From: Clostridia bacterium
Lineage (GTDB): Bacteria > Bacillota > Clostridia > UBA1381
Length of the DNA: 7,514 nucleotides
Direction of reading: 5' to 3'
Assembly: GCA_017380475.1 (NCBI GenBank)
Contig: JAFODX010000064.1
Span: 1 to 7,514, forward strand
The number at the start of each line of letters is the position of its first letter. Position 1 is the stretch's first letter. A program made the translations under genes and the position numbers. Below, in pieces: positions 1 to 5,929 of this stretch. A model generated the notes under the pieces. It was not told the DNA's origin. It did not search any database and was given only the letters and a program-made list of their open reading frames with translations.

Positions 1-46
1 CCTGCTCATTACGAATGAGCTGCTCTACCAACTGAGCTACACCAGC
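1..46 (-). tRNA. tRNA-Thr (anticodon CGU), 3' part cut off by the window edge
   Basis: Read on the minus strand, the sequence folds as the first 46 positions of a canonical tRNA. The acceptor 5' strand is GCTGGTG, followed by TA. The D stem GCTC/GAGC encloses the loop AGTTGGTA, which has the conserved GG. After A26, the anticodon stem GCTCA/TGAGC encloses the seven-base loop TTCGTAA. Positions 34-36 are CGT (window 11-13), which reads the threonine codon ACG. The variable loop has just begun at the edge; the T arm and the 3' acceptor strand lie outside the window. The mature 5' end is at 46, only six bases after a terminator-like hairpin. The anticodon assignment is secure unless the unseen half is abnormal. 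Confidence 0.93.
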
Positions 47-48
47 GT

Positions 49-73
49 AAAACGGAACAGCAAAGCTGTTCCG
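49..73 (-). terminator. Intrinsic terminator-like hairpin after yqeY, next to the tRNA 5' end
   Basis: On the minus strand CGGAACAGC and GCTGTTCCG form a perfect 9-bp stem around a three-base TTT loop (8 bp if a five-base loop is preferred). Four Ts and an A follow. It lies 22 bases past the yqeY stop, so it is placed to end the rpsU-yqeY transcript. The U tract is short, and the tRNA begins three bases after it. The hairpin could therefore be leaky, or could be a leader element of the pre-tRNA. Confidence 0.7.
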
Positions 74-95
74 ATTATTGACTAATCTGACAGGG

Positions 96-539
96 TTATG
101 AAAGGAGTTCTCTTGCGATTGCATTTATCTCCTTGCCGTCAGCTCTGCCCTTTGTTTTAGGCATTACCGCAGCCATTATCTTACCCATATCTTTAATTTC
201 AGATGCGCCCGTCTGTGCGATTGCATCCTTTACTATCTCAACAAGCTCGTCATGTGTAAGCTGTTGAGGTAAATATTCCATCAGAAGTTCCATTTCTCGT
301 TTAAGTTGAGCGATTAAATCGTCACGCCCACTCTTTTCGTAATCCGGTAGCGAGTCTCTGCGTTGCTTTAACTGCTTTGCAATTACGTCTAAAACACCCT
401 CATCATCGAGAGTTATTTTCTTATCTTTTTCGACCTGCAATACACCTGCTTTAATGAGCTGAACAACATTTTTTCTTACAGTGTCCTTCTCAAGCATTGC
501 CGCTTTCAGGTCGTCCTTAAGCTTATCCTTAATAGCCAT
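96..539 (-). CDS. yqeY: GatB/YqeY domain-containing protein
   Basis: The product is 147 residues, the usual length of the stand-alone YqeY family. It begins MAIKDKLKDDLKAAM and contains the family segments KNVVQLIKAGV (about 23-33), QRRDSLPDYEKSGR (about 59-72), the LMEYLPQQL stretch (about 86-94), and a C-terminal MGKIMAAVMPKTKGRADG (about 118-135). The fold matches the tRNA-binding tail domain of GatB, the amidotransferase subunit that makes Gln-tRNA or Asn-tRNA. The cellular role of the free-standing form is not well established. It follows rpsU by six bases on the same strand, a pairing conserved in Firmicutes. No good Shine-Dalgarno site precedes the start; only the purine run GAAAGAGAAAG inside the end of rpsU is present, so translation is probably coupled to rpsU. 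The first methionine fits the family N-terminus. Confidence 0.93.
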   Translation of the reverse strand: MAIKDKLKDDLKAAMLEKDTVRKNVVQLIKAGVLQVEKDKKITLDDEGVLDVIAKQLKQRRDSLPDYEKSGRDDLIAQLKREMELLMEYLPQQLTHDELVEIVKDAIAQTGASEIKDMGKIMAAVMPKTKGRADGKEINAIARELLS

Positions 540-545
540 AAGAGA

Positions 546-719
546 TTAATACTTTCTCTTTCTTGCTGCTTCTGACTTCTTCTTGCGCTTTACGCTCGGC
601 TTCTCGTAATGCTCACGCTTTCTTACTTCAGCCATAACACCTGACTTTGCGCACTGACGCTTAAATCTTCTCAATGCACTGTCGAGTGATTCATTCTCTT
701 TAATTCTGATTTCAGACAT
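546..719 (-). CDS. rpsU: 30S ribosomal protein S21
   Basis: The frame encodes 57 residues starting [20 protein letters not shown] and ending in the basic tail [12 protein letters not shown]. Length, the early [16 protein letters not shown] segment, the central [15 protein letters not shown] stretch and the highly basic C-terminus are all typical of bacterial S21. S21 is a small-subunit protein near the platform and the anti-Shine-Dalgarno end of 16S rRNA, where it takes part in initiation. A strong site, GGGAGGAGGG (728-737), lies nine bases before the ATG. It is the first gene of a two-gene operon with yqeY and has its own near-consensus promoter about 85 bases upstream, with a leader that contains an inverted repeat. 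Confidence 0.97.
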   Translation of the reverse strand: MSEIRIKENESLDSALRRFKRQCAKSGVMAEVRKREHYEKPSVKRKKKSEAARKRKY

Positions 720-742
720 CCTATATTCCCTCCTCCCGGCAA

Positions 743-778
743 GTCAATTACTAAACGGACTCGATGGAAATAATTGAC
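743..778 (-). repeat. Inverted repeat (possible leader hairpin) in the rpsU 5' UTR
   Basis: GTCAATTA (743-750) and TAATTGAC (771-778) are perfect 8-base arms separated by 20 bases. They lie between the predicted rpsU transcription start (near 797) and the ribosome binding site (728-737). In the transcript they could form a hairpin directly before the Shine-Dalgarno sequence. The stem is AT-rich with a long loop, so a stable fold is not certain. It could alternatively act as a DNA operator or be chance. No U tract follows, so it is not a terminator. Confidence 0.45.
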
Positions 779-803
779 CATACAACTTGTACGACCAAAA
801 TTT

Positions 804-833
804 ATTATACAACAAATAGCAGCAATTTGTCAA
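804..833 (-). promoter_or_regulatory. Sigma-70/SigA-type promoter for rpsU-yqeY
   Basis: On the minus strand a perfect TTGACA (828-833) is followed after 18 bases by a perfect TATAAT (804-809). Transcription should begin near 797, giving an untranslated leader of about 78 bases before rpsU. The match to both consensus hexamers suggests strong, constitutive expression, as expected for a ribosomal protein gene. Confidence 0.88.
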
Positions 834-860
834 GTATTTCTTTTGTTTTTTTACAAAAAA

Positions 861-2606
861 TTATTTCATCGACAAAATTGCACCTCGTATGCCCGATGAT
901 GCAACAACAACGGGATAGTTTATGAATACAACATCGTCAATTTCCATCTTGTCACAGAAAGTTTTGAGGTTAAATTGTGCGTAATTTCCGCCAAAACCAT
1001 TAAACTTTCTCGGATCAACTATGCAGACTTTCTTATAGTTATGTAACGCCCATGTAGCAAACGCATTTCCGAACGACTCTTTAATTATAACTATAGACTC
1101 ATCACTCGGTGCATCTGTATAAAACACAGTCACAGGCGCATCACCGCCAACAAAGCATGAGTATGCATTATTTGATGTGTTCACTGCTTTTACGGTGTAT
1201 TGTGGGCGCGTCACAGCACAATCCGCAAAAACTGTTCCTACAGTTGCGAATTTAGGTATAAAACGTTCCAGTAGTTCCGGACTGCTTTTCATTATATTTC
1301 CCGCCGCTGTTCCTCTGGCAAAATTTGCAAACGAACCGACATGATTGTATGATGGCACATTATTGAATGTATACAAATCATCTATAGTGCCGCCTTTGAG
1401 CTCTATGAACTCTTTATATGCATAGTACGCACCACGTTGTGTCCAGTGATGGTCTGTTCCGAAATATATCTTTTCATCGGTATGATTTTTTAATGTATCA
1501 TACACATTAACAGGCATAACTCTGTCACTCAGATTTTCATATACTGTCCGGATACCGTGCAGTTGGTTCGGATACATACTAAGCGGTGCATAGAACTCAG
1601 CCGATGTAGGAACAAGTATGTTGTATACATCAATATCATCATTCAGAGTTTCAGCAACGGCACTTATAACTCCTGCATACTTTACAGCATCTGAATCTGA
1701 AAATGAAACAAGTTCCATACCGAATCCGTTTACAACAGTAACTCCGCCACCTCTTACAACACTGCTTCCGCTTAAACGATATGCATCAGTGCGCGTTGTA
1801 TCTGCCAATGTATCTCTGCCTTTATATGATTTTAATGTACCGTAAGGTGCAACATCAAATCCTGTTACAACACGAAACATCTCATCGCTGATGTACATCA
1901 CATTTGAAATGTACACAGGTGTATAATCAAAGCTGTGCTCTTTTCCATCAGCGACTATTTTCCCCTCTGTGGTATAAATATAAGAGTAAATTCCGTCTTT
2001 ATAGCAAACCACAGCATTCTTTTCAGCGTCCCATCCCAACGAATATCCACAGGCAACAAATGCACTGTCAAGCGGAATATGCGTTTTTGAAAGGTAACTG
2101 TAGGGTTTTGCTTCAAAAACCATTTCTCTGCCGTTTAAAAAAGCTTTTTTACTTTCACTTACAACAGTCAGAATACCATATTCGCCAACTTCAGCCTTTG
2201 CTTCTAACTTGTTGCCGGTTATATATTCAAACACTTCCTCGTTTATGTAAAAACGATTGTCTTTAATTAACGACGGTGCACCAAACCACAAAAACTCTCT
2301 GTTATATTCTACTTCGTTCCTGTTGGGATAAAGGTAATATGTTTTACCGTTATAAATACATATCTCTGCATTTCTCTGAATATCCCAGCCAAGATTTGCA
2401 CCCATTGGTATCAGTACGTCCTCTATGGGAATATATAAGTTCTCCCTGTCCGTTTTATATAAAAACGGCAGTGATTTTAAGGATGCTTCGCCTTTTTCCG
2501 TCACTGCCTTGTTTTCATATATTTCTATCGTTTTCTCTGCTTTTGCAAAGCACGGAAAACAAAATATCAGAACTAACGGCAGGAGTATAGAAAGTTTGTT
2601 TTTCAT
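861..2606 (-). CDS. Secreted DHHW-family (AlgX/AlgJ-like SGNH) protein with two stalk-like N-terminal repeats
   Basis: The product is 581 residues when started at MKNKLSILL. An upstream in-frame ATG at 2621 adds five residues but lacks a ribosome site, whereas GAGG (2616-2619) sits nine bases before the chosen ATG. Residues 1-23 look like a signal peptide: two lysines, a hydrophobic run, and cleavage after AKA. Two 75-residue repeats follow, at about 57-131 and 175-249. They share IP, LGWD, NA, YI, E/D-E and TG positions and resemble the copper-amine-oxidase-N-like stalk domain of Firmicute surface proteins. The C-terminal half carries GTDHHW (383-388) and KESFGNAF (509-516), hallmarks of the DHHW family. 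By analogy with AlgX, D385, H387 and S511 may form the catalytic triad for acetylation or deacetylation of an extracellular glycan; this is inference. It follows obg by 19 bases on the same strand. No MBOAT acyltransferase partner is nearby. The substrate is unknown. Confidence 0.8.
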   Translation of the reverse strand: MKNKLSILLPLVLIFCFPCFAKAEKTIEIYENKAVTEKGEASLKSLPFLYKTDRENLYIPIEDVLIPMGANLGWDIQRNAEICIYNGKTYYLYPNRNEVEYNREFLWFGAPSLIKDNRFYINEEVFEYITGNKLEAKAEVGEYGILTVVSESKKAFLNGREMVFEAKPYSYLSKTHIPLDSAFVACGYSLGWDAEKNAVVCYKDGIYSYIYTTEGKIVADGKEHSFDYTPVYISNVMYISDEMFRVVTGFDVAPYGTLKSYKGRDTLADTTRTDAYRLSGSSVVRGGGVTVVNGFGMELVSFSDSDAVKYAGVISAVAETLNDDIDVYNILVPTSAEFYAPLSMYPNQLHGIRTVYENLSDRVMPVNVYDTLKNHTDEKIYFGTDHHWTQRGAYYAYKEFIELKGGTIDDLYTFNNVPSYNHVGSFANFARGTAAGNIMKSSPELLERFIPKFATVGTVFADCAVTRPQYTVKAVNTSNNAYSCFVGGDAPVTVFYTDAPSDESIVIIKESFGNAFATWALHNYKKVCIVDPRKFNGFGGNYAQFNLKTFCDKMEIDDVVFINYPVVVASSGIRGAILSMK

Positions 2607-2625
2607 AATACTCATCCTCATTTAT

Positions 2626-3906
2626 TTAATAGACAAACTCAAATTCGATATCGCCTATCTGTACCATTTGTCCTTCTTCAATACCCATATTTACAAGCTC
2701 TTCAATAACTCCGCGGTTTATGAGAGCACGCTGGAAATAGCCAAGACTCTCGTTATCATCAAACGTAACACTGTTACCAACTGCCTCAATCCATGAGCCT
2801 GTAATAATAAACGTATCACCCTCACGTGTGATTTCAAAGCCCTTGCCCGATTTATCAACAAACCGTTCTGCTTCAAGATCAACTTGCGGTTCAAACGTAA
2901 TTATAGGCGGAAGCTTCTTAAGTTCTTCATATGTGTATTTCATAAGCTCGTCCACACCTTTTCCGGTTGCGGCAGATATAGTAAATACTTTATGACCGCG
3001 TTTTTCCATTTCAGCAATGAACTCGTTATACACGTCCACGTCCTGAATTATATCGGTTTTATTTGCAACAATAATCTGTGGTCTTTCTTCGAGTGCCATA
3101 TCATATGCTGAAAGTTCCTCGTTTATAATCTCAAAATCCTCTATCGGATTTCTGCCTTCAACAGAAGATACATCGACCACGTGCAAAAGCACACGGGTAC
3201 GTTCAATATGGCGTAAAAACTCGTGACCAAGACCTACGCCTTCGCTTGCACCTTCAATTATACCCGGAATATCCGCCATAACAAAGCTTCGTCTGTCACC
3301 CAAGTCAACAACTCCAAGATTCGGTTCAAGAGTTGTAAAGTGATAATTCGCAATTTTAGGATCAGCTGCGGTTGTCATTGAAAGTAATGTTGATTTTCCG
3401 ACATTCGGAAATCCTACCAGACCTACATCTGCCAGAAGCTTAAGCTCAAGTATAACCTCACGTTCTTCGCCCGGTTGACCGTTTTTAGCAAAGTTCGGAG
3501 CTTGTCTTACCGCAGTTGCAAAATGCGAATTACCCCAACCGCCGTTACCACCCTGTGCAACAACTACATCCTTTTCCGGGTCTGATAAATCCGCTATAAT
3601 AAGATTCGATTCCGCATCTCTTACGAGTGTTCCCTGCGGTACGTTTATTATAATATCATCGCCACTTTTTCCTTTTTTGCGTCTGCCTGCGCCGTCCATA
3701 CCGGTTTTTGCAACATACTTACGCTTATATTTAAAGTCCATAAGTGTAGTTATGCCTGTGTCAACATGAAATATGACGTTACCGCCATTACCGCCGTCTC
3801 CACCGTCAGGACCACCTGCAGGGACATATTTCTCACGACGCCACGAAATAGCTCCGTTACCGCCGTTACCGGCTTTTATAAATATTTTTGCTTTATCGGT
3901 GAACAT
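2626..3906 (-). CDS. obg: GTPase Obg (CgtA), ribosome assembly factor
   Basis: The product is 426 residues, close to the typical Firmicute length. The N-terminal Obg fold (about 1-157) is glycine-rich: KAGNGGNGA, GGPDGGDGGNGG and VVAQGGNGGWGN. The G domain follows, with GFPNVGKS (165-172, Walker A), the TTLEPNLGVV switch region (191-200), DIPG (212-215), NKTD (282-285) and SAATG (311-315). Residues 345-426 form the C-terminal OCT domain found in Gram-positive Obg proteins. Obg binds GTP/GDP and acts in late 50S subunit assembly. In Bacillus it is also linked to stress and (p)ppGpp signalling. I start it at MFTDKAKIFIKAG because AAGGAGGG (3916-3923) stands nine bases before that ATG and the family begins there. 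A longer frame from 3942 would begin inside the terminator hairpin. It follows rplU-rpmA, a conserved order, but is separated from rpmA by a terminator. Confidence 0.98.
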   Translation of the reverse strand: MFTDKAKIFIKAGNGGNGAISWRREKYVPAGGPDGGDGGNGGNVIFHVDTGITTLMDFKYKRKYVAKTGMDGAGRRKKGKSGDDIIINVPQGTLVRDAESNLIIADLSDPEKDVVVAQGGNGGWGNSHFATAVRQAPNFAKNGQPGEEREVILELKLLADVGLVGFPNVGKSTLLSMTTAADPKIANYHFTTLEPNLGVVDLGDRRSFVMADIPGIIEGASEGVGLGHEFLRHIERTRVLLHVVDVSSVEGRNPIEDFEIINEELSAYDMALEERPQIIVANKTDIIQDVDVYNEFIAEMEKRGHKVFTISAATGKGVDELMKYTYEELKKLPPIITFEPQVDLEAERFVDKSGKGFEITREGDTFIITGSWIEAVGNSVTFDDNESLGYFQRALINRGVIEELVNMGIEEGQMVQIGDIEFEFVY

Positions 3907-3930
3907 ATATATCTGCCCTCCTTTTTGGAC

Positions 3931-3961
3931 AAAAAATCCCAAAACAGAGCGTTTTGGGATT
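3931..3961 (-). terminator. Intrinsic terminator between rpmA and obg
   Basis: On the minus strand AATCCCAAAAC and GTTTTGGGATT form a perfect 11-bp stem around the loop GCTCT. The last two Ts of the stem run into four more Ts. It begins 13 bases after the rpmA stop and ends eight bases before the obg Shine-Dalgarno site. Only about 24 bases separate it from the obg start, too few for a full promoter, so obg probably relies on read-through or on a promoter inside rpmA. It may set the ratio of ribosomal protein to GTPase. Confidence 0.82.
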
Positions 3962-3974
3962 AGTGTTTTACAAA

Positions 3975-4229
3975 TTAGTCAGCATATACGCTGCACTGTT
4001 TCTTGTCTCTGCCAAGTCTTTCAAACTTAACTTTACCGTCGATAAGAGCAAACAATGTATCGTCTTTACCTTTACCTACATTGTTACCCGGATGAATCTT
4101 TGTTCCTCTCTGTCTTACGAGGATGTTGCCGGCAAGAACAAACTGACCGTCTGCTCTCTTAACGCCGAGTCTTTTCGATTCACTGTCACGACCGTTTTTG
4201 GTACTTCCCACACCTTTTTTATGTGCCAT
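3975..4229 (-). CDS. rpmA: 50S ribosomal protein L27, form without the cleavable N-terminal extension
   Basis: The product is 84 residues starting [20 protein letters not shown] and containing [27 protein letters not shown] and the C-terminal [12 protein letters not shown]. These are characteristic of L27, a large-subunit protein whose N-terminal tail reaches the peptidyl transferase centre. Many Firmicutes carry about nine extra residues before the tail, removed by the Prp protease encoded between rplU and rpmA. Here the tail begins directly after the initiator Met-Ala, and no gene lies in the 49-base gap to rplU. The start is well supported: GGAGGTG (4236-4242) stands six bases before the ATG. 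It is co-transcribed with rplU, and a terminator follows it. Confidence 0.97.
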   Translation of the reverse strand: MAHKKGVGSTKNGRDSESKRLGVKRADGQFVLAGNILVRQRGTKIHPGNNVGKGKDDTLFALIDGKVKFERLGRDKKQCSVYAD

Positions 4230-4263
4230 GTGTTACACCTCCGTGAATATCAAAATCGTAAAT

Positions 4264-4276
4264 TTGTTCTGAACAA
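4264..4276. repeat. Short perfect palindrome between rplU and rpmA
   Basis: TTGTTC and GAACAA flank a single central base just past the rplU stop. The adjacent GCTTAAGC (4277-4284), which overlaps the rplU stop codon, is also self-complementary. The one-base centre cannot close an RNA hairpin without opening some pairs. A DNA site, a short RNA structure or chance are all possible. No role can be assigned. Confidence 0.3.
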
Positions 4277-4278
4277 GC

Positions 4279-4590
4279 TTAAGCATTAACTGCTGTGATC
4301 TCAACCTTTGTATAAGGCTGTCTGTGACCCTTCTTTTTACGCTCGTTCTTCTTTCTCTTCATCTTGAAAACAACGACCTTCTTACCTTTGCCGTTCTTAA
4401 GAGCCTTTGCTGTTACTGTAGCACCCTCAACAACCGGAGTACCTACCTTAACTGCATCGCCCTCACCTGCCATAAGCACCTTATCAAAAGTAATCTCTGC
4501 GCCTTCTTCAACGTTGAGCTTCTCAACGAAGATTACATCGCCCTCTGATACTTTATACTGCTTACCGCCTGTTTCGATAACTGCGTACAT
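4279..4590 (-). CDS. rplU: 50S ribosomal protein L21
   Basis: The product is 103 residues, the standard length for L21. It begins [20 protein letters not shown] and carries [19 protein letters not shown], the [13 protein letters not shown] segment and the basic [23 protein letters not shown] stretch, all family hallmarks. L21 binds 23S rRNA early in large-subunit assembly. An upstream in-frame ATG at 4650 would add 20 unrelated residues. I reject it because GAGGAGGTG (4598-4606) lies seven bases before the chosen ATG and the family starts at MYAVI. It is the first gene of the rplU-rpmA unit and has its own promoter at 4683-4711. Confidence 0.98.
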   Translation of the reverse strand: MYAVIETGGKQYKVSEGDVIFVEKLNVEEGAEITFDKVLMAGEGDAVKVGTPVVEGATVTAKALKNGKGKKVVVFKMKRKKNERKKKGHRQPYTKVEITAVNA

Positions 4591-4676
4591 AGTGTTACAC
4601 CTCCTCTTGAAATTTAATGAGGACACGCTAATTACGGTATGTTTACACATTTAAAAAACCGTTTCTATGCGGTCAC
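4591..4676 (-). promoter_or_regulatory. rplU 5' leader, candidate L21 leader with partly masked ribosome site
   Basis: The predicted leader is about 86 bases. Two pairings can be seen. ACCG/CGGT, near its 5' end and followed by six Ts, is a weak hairpin. TCCTC (4619-4623) can pair with GAGGA (4602-4606), part of the rplU Shine-Dalgarno site, across a 12-base loop. Structured L21 leaders thought to bind ribosomal protein are known upstream of rplU in Firmicutes. Whether this one matches that family cannot be judged by eye, and both stems here are short. Confidence 0.35.
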
Positions 4677-4682
4677 CACATA

Positions 4683-4711
4683 ATTGTAGCATATAAGGCT
4701 AAATTTGTCAA
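4683..4711 (-). promoter_or_regulatory. Sigma-70/SigA-type promoter for rplU-rpmA
   Basis: On the minus strand a perfect TTGACA (4706-4711) is followed after exactly 17 bases by TACAAT (4683-4688), five of six to consensus. A run of seven As lies just upstream of the -35 box and could serve as an UP-like element. The expected start is near 4676. The promoter lies only 18 bases past the ddh stop, so the ribosomal genes need not depend on ddh transcription. Confidence 0.87.
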
Positions 4712-4729
4712 GCCTTTTTTTATATATAT

Positions 4730-5716
4730 TTATAACAATTCTTTGCGTAGTTCTGCTCCGCTTTTTGGTGAAAGGTATGCAGGCGGGATATCAAATACCG
4801 TTTTTGCACCTTTTGCACCCTCTTTATTAAGACGGTATGCTGCCCTTGCATATGCCAAAATAACTGCTGTTGTGAACTCAGGGTTTGAGTCAAGCTTTAA
4901 GCTGTATTCAATAATATGTGAATGTTCTCCGTTCATTCCTGTTTTTCCGCTTCTTATAACAAAACCACCGTGAGGAATACCGCTATGGTCACGCTTTAAC
5001 TCCTCTTCTGTTATAAAGTGAACGGTTGTGTCATAGTCTGCAAAATAGTTAGGCATCGTTTTGATGTCATTCTCTATACGTGCTAAATCAGCCCCTTCTT
5101 CTGCTACAACATAGCAAACACGTGTGTGCTTTTCTCTTGTTGTCAGATCGGGGTTTTCGCCGTTTCTTACAGCCTCAAGCGCTTTATCAACGGGAACAGT
5201 GTACTGTCTTGCATCCTTTACACCCTCTACACGGCGTATTGCATCAGAATGACCCTGACTTACACCCTTACCCCAGAAAGTATAGTCCTTGCCGTCTACA
5301 AGTATTGCATTTCCGTAAAGGCGGTTAAGCGAGAACATTCCCGGGTCCCAGCCGACTGAAATTATGCCTACCTTGCCCGACTCCTGTGCTGACTTGTCTA
5401 CCCTTTCAAAATGCTCCGGAATTGTTGCATGAGTATCATAACTGTCAACCACATTGAAATACTTTGCGTAATACGGTGTCTGTTCCGGCAAATCAGTAGC
5501 CGAGCCGCCACAAAGAACAAGAACATCTATCTCATCTTTATGTGCTATAGCATCATCTGTGTGATAGACCGGAACACCGGGTGTCTGTATCTTTACTGTT
5601 TCGGGATTGCGTCGTGTAAATACAGCTACAAGCTCTGTGTCGCTGTTCTGATTAATCGCACATTCTATACCTCTTCCGAGGTTTCCGTAACCCATTATAC
5701 CTATTCTTATTGTCAT
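4730..5716 (-). CDS. ddh: meso-diaminopimelate D-dehydrogenase (EC 1.4.1.16)
   Basis: The 328-residue product resembles the Corynebacterium glutamicum enzyme along its whole length. The Rossmann motif GYGNLGRG is at 9-16, and FTRR (33-36) is placed to hold the NADPH phosphate. Family segments include LCGGSATDLPEQTP (68-81), VDSYDTH (90-96), SVGWDPGMFSLNR (120-132), TFWGKGVSQGHSDAIRRV (146-163) and the C-terminal IPHGGFVIRSG (247-257). It catalyses reversible NADP-dependent reductive amination of tetrahydrodipicolinate to meso-diaminopimelate, a one-step alternative to the acylated lysine/peptidoglycan routes. AAGAGGAG (5727-5734) lies ten bases before the ATG. It has its own promoter and is divergent from purL. 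No hairpin terminator follows it, so some read-through into rplU-rpmA is possible. No other lysine genes are in the window. Confidence 0.96.
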   Translation of the reverse strand: MTIRIGIMGYGNLGRGIECAINQNSDTELVAVFTRRNPETVKIQTPGVPVYHTDDAIAHKDEIDVLVLCGGSATDLPEQTPYYAKYFNVVDSYDTHATIPEHFERVDKSAQESGKVGIISVGWDPGMFSLNRLYGNAILVDGKDYTFWGKGVSQGHSDAIRRVEGVKDARQYTVPVDKALEAVRNGENPDLTTREKHTRVCYVVAEEGADLARIENDIKTMPNYFADYDTTVHFITEEELKRDHSGIPHGGFVIRSGKTGMNGEHSHIIEYSLKLDSNPEFTTAVILAYARAAYRLNKEGAKGAKTVFDIPPAYLSPKSGAELRKELL

Positions 5717-5761
5717 ATCAAAACATCTCCTCTTATGTTATTTGAGATTTATATCATTTAG

Positions 5762-5790
5762 ATTATACCACAGCTGAGTTTTCAATGCAA
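5762..5790 (-). promoter_or_regulatory. Promoter for ddh with extended -10
   Basis: On the minus strand a perfect TATAAT (5762-5767) is preceded by TGG, giving an extended -10 element. A weak -35, TTGCAT (5785-5790), stands 17 bases upstream. Transcription should begin near 5755, giving a leader of about 40 bases. It is back-to-back with the purL promoter, about 40 bases apart. Confidence 0.8.
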
Positions 5791-5830
5791 GAATATTTTA
5801 ATTTTTTGATAAAAATGTATCATAGAACTA

Positions 5831-5859
5831 TTGAAAAATGTGTCAAAATATGTTATTAT
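5831..5859 (+). promoter_or_regulatory. Promoter for purL
   Basis: TTGAAA (5831-5836) and TATTAT (5854-5859) are 17 bases apart, each five of six to consensus. The expected start near 5866 gives a leader of about 90 bases. The surrounding sequence is very AT-rich, which raises the chance of random matches, but spacing and position fit well. Confidence 0.72.
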
Positions 5860-5879
5860 ATATGTATATGCGCAAATAA

Positions 5880-5929
5880 TGCCGTATCATTCTACGGCAA
5901 TCAAATATTTATACATCTGTGATAAATAT
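5880..5929 (+). promoter_or_regulatory. Two predicted hairpins in the purL leader
   Basis: The first, TGCCGTA/TACGGCA (5880-5886 with 5893-5899), is a perfect 7-bp stem with a six-base loop. The second, ATATTTAT/ATAAATAT (5905-5912 with 5922-5929), is 8 bp of A-U pairs with a nine-base loop, ending 11 bases before the Shine-Dalgarno site. Neither is followed by a proper U tract, so simple attenuation is not evident. I do not recognise a purine, PRPP or ZTP riboswitch core. Confidence 0.45.

Noticed and set aside
841..860. Possible terminator after the DHHW gene
   Set aside because: Only an A-T stem (TTTTGT/ACAAAA) can be drawn, with no U tract on the minus strand, so no terminator is called.
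2607..2621. DHHW gene start at 2621
   Set aside because: No ribosome site precedes it. The GAGG lies between it and the ATG at 2606, which opens a typical signal peptide.
1618..2796. Several plus-strand open frames of 75-123 codons within the DHHW gene and the end of obg
   Set aside because: They lie opposite two well-supported genes, show no family features and lack convincing ribosome sites. They are shadows of the minus-strand coding.
3907..3942. Longer obg start at 3942
   Set aside because: It would begin inside the terminator hairpin and add 12 non-family residues. The ATG at 3906 has a strong ribosome site and the usual Obg N-terminus.
4591..4650. Longer rplU start at 4650
   Set aside because: The added 20 residues do not belong to L21, and the ribosome site would fall inside the coding sequence.
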